From the NCBI GenBank assembly GCA_027483535.1, contig JAIXUN010000002.1:1488001-1552000 (forward strand): a stretch of 64,000 nt of DNA, in the 5' to 3' direction. Source of the DNA: a bacterium (GTDB lineage: Bacteria > Armatimonadota > Fimbriimonadia > Fimbriimonadales > Fimbriimonadaceae). The translations under genes and the position numbers were made by a program. Positions 1 to 11,000 of this stretch are shown here, piece by piece; position 1 is the stretch's first letter, and every line of letters starts with the position of its first letter. The notes under the pieces are model-generated. The model was not told the origin of the DNA, did no database searches, and was given only the letters and a program-made list of their open reading frames with translations.

Positions 1-1303
<1,303 letters not shown>

Positions 1304-1370
1304 AAGCTTTTATTAAGTGTAAGACGCGCTAGAATCTTTGTACGGTTTTCAAAGGGCTAAGCCCTTCGAT

Positions 1371-1490
<120 letters not shown>

Positions 1491-1498
1491 CAAGTTCA

Positions 1499-1531
1499 AG
1501 AACCCCACTTCGGTGGGGTTTTTTTGTTTTT
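1499..1531 (+). terminator. rrn operon terminator
   Basis: A hairpin AACCCCAC-TTCG-GTGGGGTT is followed by a T-rich run (TTTTTTTGTTTTT). It ends the 23S-5S transcript. Confidence 0.93.
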
Positions 1532-1583
1532 AAAACCATCGGTTTGAGACTTTCAAGTTAGGCGGTACGTATCACCTTGAGGT

Positions 1584-2054
1584 ATGGCTATCGCTGTTGG
1601 AACCAAAGCACCCGCATTAACTTTGAAAAGCATGGGACCTGAGGGTCTCGTGGACGTCGATCTTGCTAGCGAATACGCTGCAGGCCCTGTCGTTCTTTTG
1701 TTTTTCCCTGCCGCATTCACGGGTGTTTGCACCCAAGAGATGTGTGATGTGAGCGGTGGAGTTCACAGCATCCCCGGTGCCAAGGTCTTTGGAGTGTCCG
1801 TTGACTCTCCCTTTGCGCAATCGGCTTGGGCGAAGGCCAACAACATCTCGGTTCCACTCTTGAGCGACTATCGACATCAACTCGTGGAAGGGTTTGATGT
1901 AGTTCTGCCTGACCTGGTTGGTCTCGGACCGTCTTCTAAGCGAGCCGCTTTCATCGTTGCTACGGACGGGACGGTTGCGTATTCCGAAGAGACTCCGACC
2001 CCCCTCGACCTCCCCGATTTTGGTGCGGTTGCGGCAGCAGTTGCAGCACTCTAG
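1584..2054 (+). CDS. Peroxiredoxin (AhpC/TSA family, 1-Cys/AhpE or Prx5-like)
   Basis: A 156-residue thiol peroxidase that would reduce hydrogen peroxide and organic hydroperoxides in the cytoplasm. The active-site segment FPAAFTGVCTQEMC lies at residues 41-54. Cys49 is the likely peroxidatic cysteine, in the P-x-x-x-T-x-x-C setting, and Cys54 is a nearby candidate resolving cysteine. There is no signal peptide. The gene is monocistronic between the rrn terminator and its own terminator at about 2070. Length and motif fit the AhpE/BCP/Prx5-like branch; the exact subclass cannot be fixed by eye. Confidence 0.88.
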   Translation: MAIAVGTKAPALTLKSMGPEGLVDVDLASEYAAGPVVLLFFPAAFTGVCTQEMCDVSGGVHSIPGAKVFGVSVDSPFAQSAWAKANNISVPLLSDYRHQLVEGFDVVLPDLVGLGPSSKRAAFIVATDGTVAYSEETPTPLDLPDFGAVAAAVAAL

Positions 2055-2068
2055 TCTTGTTGTCGATC

Positions 2069-2100
2069 AAAGCCCCTCGCTTTAGAGGGGCTTTTTTTGT
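2069..2100 (+). terminator. Terminator after peroxiredoxin gene
   Basis: AGCCCCTC and GAGGGGCT form an eight-pair stem followed by seven Ts. Confidence 0.92.
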
Positions 2101-2155
2101 TTCCGATGTAAAGAGGTTCGACACCGTCTTCTGATTCCGGGTAACAACATAGGCA

Positions 2156-3130
2156 ATGAAGATCGGACTGTTCATTGCGCTTTTCGGCGACCGACCTCTT
2201 GAGGATGCTCTCGATACCTGCGTAGCCGAAGGGATCCAGAGTGTGGAAATTGGCGCCGGTGCTTATCCTGGAACGCCCCACATCGACGTTCCCGCTTTGA
2301 TTGAGAGCAAAGCCGAGCGAGACGCCTTGCTGAATAAGATTCACAGCCGAGGTCTCACTTTGTCTGCTCTTTCGATCCACGGAAATCCGGTTCACCCGAA
2401 CAAGGCAATCGCCGAAGACCACCATAACGCGTTTGTGAACGCGGTCAAACTTGCGGGTCTTCTGGGCGTGCCCTGCGTCAACGGTTTTTCGGGCTGTCCG
2501 GGGGACGGTCCTAACGCGGTCAACCCGAACTGGGTTACCTGTGCTTGGCCAGACGAGTTCCGAGACATCTTGGAGTATCAGTGGAACGAGGTGATGATCC
2601 CCTACTGGACGGAGCAAGCAAAGCTCCTGAAGGAGAACAACGTCAAGTTCTGCATCGAAATGCACCCCGGCTTTGCGGTCTACTCCAACGACACGCTCCT
2701 GAAACTTCGGAACGCTGTCGGCGATTCGATCGGTGCCAACTTCGACCCTTCGCACCTTTGGTGGCAGGGAATCGATCCCATCGCTGCTGTTAGAGAACTT
2801 GGACAAGAAGGCGCTCTGTATCACGTCCACGCGAAGGACACCAAGATCGATCCGTACAACTCGGGTCGAAATGGCAACCTGGACACCAAGTCCTACGGCG
2901 ACATCATGAACCGGAGCTGGGTGTTCCGATCCGTTGGTTACGGACACTCGGTGGAGTGGTGGAAGGATTTTGTCTCCACACTTCGAACCGTTGGATACGA
3001 CTACGTGCTGAGCATCGAGCACGAGGATGGTCTGATGTCTTCCATGGAAGGGCTGCGAAAAGCGCTCGGCGTACTCAAAGAGGCCGTCATTTTCGAGGAA
3101 GCCGGCCCCATGTTCTGGGCTCGAGACTGA
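2156..3130 (+). CDS. Sugar phosphate isomerase/epimerase (xylose isomerase-like TIM barrel)
   Basis: A 324-residue protein of the AP endonuclease 2 / xylose-isomerase-like barrel superfamily, which contains metal-dependent sugar and inositol isomerases and epimerases. The N-terminus MKIGLFIALFGDRPLEDALD is the usual first strand and helix. Candidate metal ligands are the Glu in CIEMHPG, the Asp and His in NFDPSH, the His in YHVHAKD and the Glu in LSIEHEDG, in the expected order along the barrel. There is no signal peptide. The gene stands alone, so the substrate is not indicated. Two Gfo/Idh/MocA oxidoreductases near 61-63.6 kb are a common functional pairing with this family, but they are not adjacent here. 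Confidence 0.85.
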   Translation: MKIGLFIALFGDRPLEDALDTCVAEGIQSVEIGAGAYPGTPHIDVPALIESKAERDALLNKIHSRGLTLSALSIHGNPVHPNKAIAEDHHNAFVNAVKLAGLLGVPCVNGFSGCPGDGPNAVNPNWVTCAWPDEFRDILEYQWNEVMIPYWTEQAKLLKENNVKFCIEMHPGFAVYSNDTLLKLRNAVGDSIGANFDPSHLWWQGIDPIAAVRELGQEGALYHVHAKDTKIDPYNSGRNGNLDTKSYGDIMNRSWVFRSVGYGHSVEWWKDFVSTLRTVGYDYVLSIEHEDGLMSSMEGLRKALGVLKEAVIFEEAGPMFWARD

Positions 3131-3147
3131 TTCAAAACGGAACCATA

Positions 3148-3182
3148 CATTGCCCTCGGTCATTGGCCGAGGGCAATCTCTT
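3148..3182 (+). terminator. Probable terminator after sugar isomerase gene
   Basis: ATTGCCCTCGG and CCGAGGGCAAT pair across a short loop. The following run (CTCTTT) is only moderately T-rich, so termination strength is uncertain. Confidence 0.6.
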
Positions 3183-3250
3183 TATCAACCCTCTTCCCCC
3201 TGGTTGGTATACTTCGACGGTTATCTCTTAACTAAGAGACGGGTAGCAAT

Positions 3251-5770
3251 TTGCAAGCACGCAGTTATTATTTCCTTCTGTTCGTGGTCGCGCTAGGAAT
3301 CATCTCCGGATTGATTTTCAAGGCTCTGCCGACCTCCTACGGCCTTGACATCAAGGGTGGCGTTCGCCTCACCTACCGCATGGAACTTACCAAGGCGGAC
3401 AGAGACAAGGGGGCCACGGAGGAGTCTGCATTCAACTCTGCACGGGACAAGATTGTTAACGTCATGACCCGGCGAGCTTCGGGAATGGCTGCGGAACCTG
3501 TTGTTGCGGCAAAGGGCGTTGACCAAATCATCGTCGAACTGCCCGGAATCAAGGACATCGACAAAGCCAAAGCCCAGATCGGATCCAGTGCTCGAATCGA
3601 GTTTTACTGGGCAAAGACCGTGGACACGGAAAAAGCCAGCTACCGCGACTACCGAGAAGCCGGTGACGGTAAAGACCCGGATAACCCCGAAGTCTCGTTC
3701 ACAAGGAAGTCCGATGGCAAAGTCCTGACCCCTGGAACGCCGGAATATACGGCGATGATCGAGGGTTGGGAGCCAATCCTGGCAGGCGAAGAACTGGCGA
3801 ACGCCCAAGCTAATCCGCTTGGCGACTCCTTCGAGCCTGTCATGAACTTCTCGCCCGCGGGTGCAGAGAAGATGGGTCTGTGGAGTGAGACGTACAAGGG
3901 CAAGCGAGAAAAAATCGCCTGTGTTCTTGACGGACGGGTTCTGAGTATCGCGGCGGTGGTCGAAGACCAGGTTCTCCGAGAATCCGCTCGAATCACCGGA
4001 ACCTTCACGCCTACCTACGTGCGCAACCTTGTTAACTTGCTCAACGCAGGTTCTTTGCCCGTAAACCTAAAGGAAGAAGCGAGCCAAGTCGTCGACCCAA
4101 CCATCGGATCGAGCGCGTACGACAAAATGATGATCGCTGGTGCGGTGTCGTTCGCAATCATTTCGCTTTATCTCATCGCCTACTACCTGTTCCCAGGTTT
4201 CGTCGCGCTTATCGCGCTCTGCCTGTACACGCTCTTTACGCTCACCGCTCTCAAAGCGGTTGGTGCAACGTTTAGCTTGGCCGCCATCGCAGGTTTCATC
4301 CTCTCTGTTGGTATGGCGGTGGACGCTAACATCCTTGTCTTCGAACGATTCAAGGAAGAGATGAAGGCCGGACGATCGCTACAGACGGCTCTCGAACTCG
4401 GGTTCAAGCGAGCTTTGCCTGCCATCGTTGACTCCAACGCCTGTACGATCCTTACGTCGATCGTTCTTGCTGGAGTCGGAACGGGTCCGGTCAAAGGCTT
4501 TGCCACCACGCTCATCATTGGTGTTGCGATCTCGCTGTTCACTGCGGTGACGGTCACTCGGTCGCTTCTTATCTTCCTTGTCGGTTCAGGCATCGGCGCG
4601 AATCCTAAGTGGTACGCCCTTGAAACCAACTGGTTCAAGAAGCTCGAGCAGAAAGAGATGCACATCGTCGACAGGCCAAAGAAGTGGTTTATCATTTCTG
4701 CCCTCACGGTGGTTGTTGGCATTCCGTTCGCGTTCATGGGCGGATTCAAGTTCAACGTTGAGTTCACCGGTGGAACAGAACTCGTCTATACGGTTCCTGC
4801 TTCTTCAAACCTGGTCCCAAGCACCGTTTCGTCCAATCTCGAAAAGGCCGGACTGAAGGGAAGTAACGTCAAACTTGGTTCTAGCCAAGCGAACGAGAAG
4901 ATTCTCTACATCACCATCCCGCCTTCGGAAAAAGTGAAGTCGATGACCACCAACGCCGCAAAGGGTGACTTCGTCGCTCAATCCGGTGGACTTCAAGGCG
5001 CGACGCTGAAGGAGCTCAGCGACATCGGACCTACCGTACAGCGGGAAGTCCAAGAAGGTGCGATCAAGGGTGTTGTTTTCTCGACGGGCTTGATCATCAT
5101 CTACCTCGCTCTCCGATTCGGATTCTCGGTCGGTGGTTTCAAGCAGGGTCTCCGATTTGGTCTCTCCGCAGTGGGTGCCCTCATCCACGACATCTTGGTG
5201 GTTATCTTCCTCGCTGCGGCGGTTGGTTTCTTCCAAGGGTGGGAAATCAGTGCGCTCTTCTTGACGGCGATGTTGACCATCATCGGCTTCTCGGTCCACG
5301 ACACGATTGTCATCTTCGACCGAATTCGAGAGAACTTGGCTCACCCGACGGCGGGTGAAAACCTTGCGCACTTGATGAACGAGTCCGTTCGACAGTCGTT
5401 CGCCCGATCCTTGAACACGTCGCTCACGGTTATTGCGACCCTGCTCATCCTTATCTTTGGCGGAACGACTTCGCCGGACCTGAAGTTCTTCATGCTCACG
5501 ATGCTCATCGGTATCGTGTCCGGTACGTACTCGTCCATCTTCAATGCTGCACCGATCCTCTACCTATGGGACAAGGCGATCATTAAGAAGCGAGGCGAAA
5601 GCGAGGGATTGGTTGCGCATGCGCTCAAGCAGCTCAACCAGAACCAGGTCGTTGCTACCCGCGTCGAGCAAGCAACCGTAACCGCGCAGTCGGGTACTCA
5701 GCGACAATACGGTCAGGTTCGGCGACGAGCCAATCAGCAAGTCAAAGACAGCTGGAAAGAACTCGACTAA
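3251..5770 (+). CDS. secDF: Fused protein translocase subunit SecDF
   Basis: An 839-residue inner-membrane RND-type protein that uses the proton gradient to help complete Sec-dependent export. The SecD half covers about residues 1-440: an N-terminal membrane segment, DIKGGVRLTYRME, a periplasmic domain, and the membrane core with FILSVGMAVDANILVFERFKEE. The SecF half starts near 470, with FNVEFTGGTELVY around 500 and GFSVHDTIVIFDRIREN near the fifth helix. The two halves are in one uninterrupted frame, as in some Firmicutes and related lineages. A basic, Gln-rich tail of about 70 residues follows. The start is TTG at 3251, where the membrane segment begins without excess residues. A TATACT element lies about 45 bases upstream. 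Confidence 0.95.
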   Translation: MQARSYYFLLFVVALGIISGLIFKALPTSYGLDIKGGVRLTYRMELTKADRDKGATEESAFNSARDKIVNVMTRRASGMAAEPVVAAKGVDQIIVELPGIKDIDKAKAQIGSSARIEFYWAKTVDTEKASYRDYREAGDGKDPDNPEVSFTRKSDGKVLTPGTPEYTAMIEGWEPILAGEELANAQANPLGDSFEPVMNFSPAGAEKMGLWSETYKGKREKIACVLDGRVLSIAAVVEDQVLRESARITGTFTPTYVRNLVNLLNAGSLPVNLKEEASQVVDPTIGSSAYDKMMIAGAVSFAIISLYLIAYYLFPGFVALIALCLYTLFTLTALKAVGATFSLAAIAGFILSVGMAVDANILVFERFKEEMKAGRSLQTALELGFKRALPAIVDSNACTILTSIVLAGVGTGPVKGFATTLIIGVAISLFTAVTVTRSLLIFLVGSGIGANPKWYALETNWFKKLEQKEMHIVDRPKKWFIISALTVVVGIPFAFMGGFKFNVEFTGGTELVYTVPASSNLVPSTVSSNLEKAGLKGSNVKLGSSQANEKILYITIPPSEKVKSMTTNAAKGDFVAQSGGLQGATLKELSDIGPTVQREVQEGAIKGVVFSTGLIIIYLALRFGFSVGGFKQGLRFGLSAVGALIHDILVVIFLAAAVGFFQGWEISALFLTAMLTIIGFSVHDTIVIFDRIRENLAHPTAGENLAHLMNESVRQSFARSLNTSLTVIATLLILIFGGTTSPDLKFFMLTMLIGIVSGTYSSIFNAAPILYLWDKAIIKKRGESEGLVAHALKQLNQNQVVATRVEQATVTAQSGTQRQYGQVRRRANQQVKDSWKELD

Positions 5771-5795
5771 CGCACCAAAGAGTCAGCAGAGTCAA

Positions 5796-5826
5796 AAGGC
5801 GGTCACTTCGGTGACCGCCTTTTTGT
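5796..5826 (+). terminator. Terminator after secDF
   Basis: AGGCGGTCAC-TTCG-GTGACCGCCT is followed by a T run. Confidence 0.92.
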
Positions 5827-5851
5827 TAACTGAGGGTCAAAAGCTCAAAAG

Positions 5852-7135
5852 ATGGGGTTTCCTTTGAGGGTGATCCGAAGTGCAGTTCGAATCTTTTCAC
5901 TTTTCGTGACTCTTTGTCTTGCCGTCCTGGGCGCCGCGCAATCGGCGGTTCCAGAACGAGTCCTTCTCAACTCGCACGAAGACCTCAGCCGCAACGCCGT
6001 GGTTTCATGGCGAACCGAAGCTACGGTCGAAAAGGCTTTGGGTCAGATTTCGGTTGCCTCGGCTGACCCACGATTCGTCAAGACGGCGCGTGAGGTCGTG
6101 GGTACCTCGCAGGCAGTGGCGCTTTCTAACGGGAACAAGGTGCAGTATCACCGAGTTCGATTTGAGGGACTCACGCCTGGGACAGCCTACAGCTACCGAG
6201 TGGGTGATGGAAAGACGTGGAGCGAGTGGATCGACTTCCGGACGGCCCATGCCGTGACGGAGGCTGAAAAGGTTCAACCGTTCAGCTTCATCTATTTCGG
6301 CGATGCCCAAAACGACGTCAAGTCACTTTGGTCGCGAGCGATTCGCAACTCGTATCGAGAACTTCCCAAAGCGGATTTGCTGCTCCATGCCGGAGACCTG
6401 ATCAACGTTGGAAACAACGACAACGAATGGGCTGATTGGTTCTATGCGGGATCGTTCATCCATGGATCCATCCCGTGCCTTGCCGTGCCCGGCAACCACG
6501 AGTACGCGAAGGTGGGCGACGCACGGTTGATCTCGACGTTTTGGAAACCACAGTTCGCCCAACCCTCTAACGGGCTTGCCGGACTCGAAGGCTCCAACTT
6601 CGCCATCAACTATCAGGGGGCGCTGTTCATCGCTCTTAACTCAAACGAGCGCATCGAAGAGCAAGCCAAATGGTTGGAGTCGACTCTCTCCAAGGCAAAG
6701 GCCCGGTGGATTTTTGCGACCTTCCACCACCCGGTCTACTCGACGGCAAAGAATCGAGATAACCCGGAAATCAGGAAGCTTTGGCAGCCGATTTTCCAGA
6801 AGTACAACGTCGCGTTGGTTCTTCAAGGGCACGATCACACGTACGGAAGGTTCAACGTTCCCACGGGCCTAACCGCTCAAGATAAGGGCAGCGGAACCGT
6901 GTACGTCGTCTCGGTGAGTGGCCCGAAGATGTACGAGCTTGGCGAGACCGCAGAAAAGGATATGGATAAGGTCGCCAACTGGACGCAGCTTTTCCAGATC
7001 ATTCGAGTCACCCACGACAAAGTGCGCTTCGAGGCTTACAAGATCACGGGTGAACTGTTCGACGCGTTCGAACTAACTAAGAACCGAAACGGGTCGAATC
7101 GATTCGTCAAGGTGAAGATCCCCAGCACCCGCTAG
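5852..7135 (+). CDS. Secreted purple acid phosphatase-like metallophosphoesterase
   Basis: A 427-residue exported phosphoesterase. Residues 1-30 form a signal peptide with a hydrophobic core (FSLFVTLCLAVLGAAQS). A fibronectin/Ig-like N-terminal domain follows at about 35-135, as in purple acid phosphatases. The calcineurin-like domain then shows all metal-binding blocks in order: FGDAQ near 149, HAGDL near 181, PGNHE near 213, FHHP near 291 and GHDH near 327. The likely reaction is phosphomonoester hydrolysis in the periplasm or outside the cell; the substrate is unknown. The gene converges on era, with only five bases between the stop codons and no obvious terminator. Confidence 0.88.
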   Translation: MGFPLRVIRSAVRIFSLFVTLCLAVLGAAQSAVPERVLLNSHEDLSRNAVVSWRTEATVEKALGQISVASADPRFVKTAREVVGTSQAVALSNGNKVQYHRVRFEGLTPGTAYSYRVGDGKTWSEWIDFRTAHAVTEAEKVQPFSFIYFGDAQNDVKSLWSRAIRNSYRELPKADLLLHAGDLINVGNNDNEWADWFYAGSFIHGSIPCLAVPGNHEYAKVGDARLISTFWKPQFAQPSNGLAGLEGSNFAINYQGALFIALNSNERIEEQAKWLESTLSKAKARWIFATFHHPVYSTAKNRDNPEIRKLWQPIFQKYNVALVLQGHDHTYGRFNVPTGLTAQDKGSGTVYVVSVSGPKMYELGETAEKDMDKVANWTQLFQIIRVTHDKVRFEAYKITGELFDAFELTKNRNGSNRFVKVKIPSTR

Positions 7136-7140
7136 GGAAG

Positions 7141-8025
7141 TTATTCGTACATCTCTCGAAGGGTGCGGGGATTTTGCCTCCACCCTTCCTCAACTCGAAC
7201 GTGCAATTCCAGGAAGATTTGCTTCCCGAGCATTTCCTCGATTTCCTTGCGGGAATCGGTGCCGATGCTCTTGATGAATTGCCCCCCTCTTCCTAAGAGA
7301 ATTGCCCGCTGACTCGATTTGTCGACAATGATCGAGGCGAGGATCCGGACGATGTTCTCTTCGTCCTGCCAGGATTCGACCACGACGCCCGTTGCGTGAG
7401 GAACCTCTTCGCGAGTCCTTTCCAGGATCTTTTCTCGCACAAATTCCCCGGCCATGAACCGGGCACTCTGGTCCGTAAACTCGTCTTCTGGGAATAGGGG
7501 CGCTCGCTGCGGCAGCCGAGAAACCAGTAGGTCGACCAATTTCTCCACGTTTGTGCCCTTGGTGGCCGTGGTGAGCATGTAGTCTTCCTCGCCCACACCA
7601 ACCAGTTCGCAATAGGCTTCTACATTTCTAATCACTTGCTCGGCCCGCAGTTTGTCCATCTTGTTCAGACACACGACAACGGGAACTCCGCAAGATCGAA
7701 CGAGAGCGGCGACGTGTCGATCCTCATCGTCCGGCGACTTGGATCCATCGACGACATACAGAACGAGGTCCAGATCGTGAAGCGCAGAGCGAGCCTGCTC
7801 CACCATCGATCGGCCGAGGCGGTTGTGCGGCTCGTGAATACCAGGGGTATCCACAAACGCAATCTGATACGTGTCGGTGGTGGCAATTCCCAGAACACTC
7901 CTTCGAGTGGTCTGGGGCTTGTTCGAGACAATGCTCACTTTATGCCCAACAATGAAGTTGAGCAGGGTGCTTTTGCCTACGTTGGGTTTACCGATGAGGG
8001 CGACGCGTCCGGATCTAAAGTCCAT
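7141..8025 (-). CDS. era: GTPase Era
   Basis: A 294-residue GTPase that binds the 3' end of 16S rRNA and assists small-subunit assembly. The G1 motif GKPNVGKS is at residues 12-19, G3 DTPG at 59-62 and NKMD at 121-124. A C-terminal type-II KH domain carries GRGGQFIKSIG. Length is normal for the family. It is the last gene of a minus-strand group with the 1150-residue protein and a HAD phosphatase; the gap to the upstream gene is only five bases, so co-transcription is likely. Confidence 0.96.
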   Translation of the reverse strand: MDFRSGRVALIGKPNVGKSTLLNFIVGHKVSIVSNKPQTTRRSVLGIATTDTYQIAFVDTPGIHEPHNRLGRSMVEQARSALHDLDLVLYVVDGSKSPDDEDRHVAALVRSCGVPVVVCLNKMDKLRAEQVIRNVEAYCELVGVGEEDYMLTTATKGTNVEKLVDLLVSRLPQRAPLFPEDEFTDQSARFMAGEFVREKILERTREEVPHATGVVVESWQDEENIVRILASIIVDKSSQRAILLGRGGQFIKSIGTDSRKEIEEMLGKQIFLELHVRVEEGWRQNPRTLREMYE

Positions 8026-8030
8026 CTCTC

Positions 8031-11000
8031 TCAGTCCTTCCTTCGGAACACTACGGGCATGTCAAAGTCGTCTCCAACCGCGTAATTTTCAACGGTCGCA
8101 TCCGCCGGAATATCGTTCCGATCGCGTCCTCGATTCCCTCGTCGTCGTCGTCGTCGAGACCGACCCGGAACCTCGGAGGTCACTTCATCCTCGGCGGAAT
8201 CTTCAGACGTCTCCTCCACCGGTCGCAAGAACCATTCATCAATGGAATCTTCGGTTTCGAATCCGTTCATGAACTCGTCCAGCCGAACGATCGGAACGTC
8301 AAAGTTCGTGGCGTCGACCCGGATATTGGAGTCTCTCGGCGGCAGCTCAGAGATCTTGAGCAAGTCGTTCGGGTTCTGCTCAAGCATCGCTTGAAGCTCT
8401 TCCTTTGGACCGACATAGTAGGTGTGGTTGCTGCCATCGATTCCGACAAATCGGAGGTTTGTGGCATCCACCATCGCCCAATCGCCGGAAGAAGCGTTGA
8501 TGGCGCTCCAACGGTTCGGCATGGTGATCGCCCTGGATCCCTCGGCGGAGCAGTGCACGGTAAGGAACGGCGGTCGAACGTGGACCACGTCATCACTGTG
8601 GCTCCAAACGTGAGCACCTGCCATCTGAGCCAGAGCCCGAATGAGCCCCGAATTCACGGTTGCTTCGCCAAGGAACACCGATGTCCAATCAAGATCGGGC
8701 ATCTCGCCGGTCACATTCCGAACCACGAAGCTGGGGAGACCGCTCTGGGTGTACTCGCCGATCACGTGTCCGTCTTCAGGAATGGCAAAGTAGGTTGGTG
8801 ACAACTCTACGTCTGATTTGATCGTCCCGGTTGGGAACGCAGAAGCGAGCGGATGGCGCCGATCGAGGATCGTCGTTCCGGGCTTGCTGAAGATGGGCTG
8901 GGGCTTGATGGCGATACCCGTTACTTCGCGCACTCGCTCCAAGGAATCTCGACCGGAGTCGAAGAGTCCACCCGCATATAGCCAAGCGAGAACTTTGCCA
9001 TCGCGCTGTAGGCGAGTTTTGATCGCGGCGCGTAGGTCAGACCGAATATCCCAGGCGTTGACGAAGATGTTGAGCTTCGTCTCTGGGAATCGCTCACGGT
9101 GCGCAAGGTCGCTGATCAGATAGAAACCAACGCTCACGCCTGCTCGAAGCACCGCCTCGCGCAGGGAGTGAAGAAGGGTCTTGAAGGCGTTTTGGTCGTT
9201 GACGTAAGCCAGGGTTCGCTCGTCTAGGAAGACGGCAACTTCTGGATCCTTCGTATCGGCTGCCATTCGGCGAACAAGAACATCTTCGCTCTTTGCGGCG
9301 CGCTCCCAAACGCTGTTGGCGGTGAGCCATCCGTTGCCAAAGGTATCGGACCAGATGAGGCCCGCCGAGTGCGCCAACGCTCCACCGAGGTCGCGATTGT
9401 GGACGCTCTCAAGAGCCTGAGGCGTTCGAAGCATCACGTTGTGCGTGTCCGGCTCGGTTCCTCGGGCAAGGGAAGTCTTGTAATCCAGCTCGCTAAAGAA
9501 CAATTTGCCGTTGAGGGCAAAGCTGTCGACCATGGTTGCGAAGGGCGCACACTGCCCCGGCTCTCGTGAAGAGTAGCCGCTTGGGGCGGAGATAAAGTCG
9601 ATTTCTGGTGTCCGTAGAACCTTGCCGAGCGAAAGTTGGCAGCTGTTTGGATGCGGATGCTCCAGGCTCAGGCCGTATTCGAGACCGATCAGGAACCAAC
9701 CTTCCGATGCTTCCTTAAGGGCATACGAAACGTCGGCGATTCGGGCCATCGTTTGATCGCTGTAGAACAGCATCGCATCCACAATCGGCCGTTGCTTACG
9801 GTCGAGGAGGATCGAACGATCTTCTTTTCGGAGTTCGACTTTCGGAAGGATAATGTCTTCGAAGGTCGCCGAGCCATCGAACCAAGAGGCTTGGAGCATG
9901 ACGTCGTCGTTAACGTAGCGCTCTCGCACCCACGCTCGGAACTTCTCCTGCGCGGCTTGGCTTCGATCCGGTGTGATATCCGCGGATTGGAACCAGATTC
10001 CACTGTCTAGGTGAAGACCCAAAACGCTGCTTGCCACGTTGGAGGACCGCAGGGCTTTGGTAAACCGGACCAGCAGTTTGATGGCGTCGTTCCAGATGGA
10101 GTCATCGGAAAGACTCGGCCGACCAATGCGACCATTACCCAATCGGTAAACCGCATTGGGATACCGCTCGTCCCATCCACCCGCGAAATCGAGCCGGATT
10201 CGGAATGCGACCTGAGCTTGCGGATCGACTTCAAGAGTCTTTCTGACAAGATCGGATGCACGCCGGGCGGCTGCATCTACACCGTTCTCATCGAGGTGAA
10301 CATCCAACCGATAAAGGAAGAGATGAACGCCTGCCTCTGCCGCCTGTTTGACCTGGTCGAGCACGTTAGCAACACGAGTGTCGTCCGCAGGCTCGGAGGC
10401 AAAGAAGAATGGCGGGAATACTTTGCCACCCTTTACGAGGGTCGGCTGACCGTTTCGCAAGATGACCTGAGGCGCGGCCTCGGGAATCTCGATAAGAGCT
10501 CTCGGCGGGATGATCGACTTTGGCTTTTCGCGAAGTTTCGGCCGGAACGTCGGAGCCGAGTTGTCATCTTCAACGGGCGAATCCCATTCGGATTCTTCGG
10601 ACTCCTGTGCAGATGCCTTTTCTGGAGCTACCTCCGGTTTAGACCCCCGGCGGTTGTTGCGCGAGCGGCGCCGATCCCCATCTCGGTCGGACGATCGTGG
10701 CTCTTCAGATTCGGTGGGACCCTCTGTCTTCTCACGCCATACGGGCATCGGAAGATCAATATCGAGGCTTAGGAACTCCTCGATAGGGGCGAGTTCCACG
10801 GCCGGAAGCTTCGCTACCTTGCGCTCTGGGGTTGCCGGTTTCGCCGAGTTTTCGGTGGTCTCCCGGGGCTTCGGATCACGATCAGGCCTCGCTGCTGGAG
10901 CCGACGTTGATCGTGGTCGGAAGGAGAGCTGAATGTCGCTCAGATCGCCATCGACTTCGGTGGGCGAGAACGCAGGAGCAGAGACCTTCGCTACGGGAGC

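Noticed and set aside
2051-3163. A 370-codon open frame on the minus strand opposite the sugar isomerase gene
   Set aside because: It is an antisense shadow: no family motif, unusual composition, and the plus-strand protein has a complete set of metal ligands.
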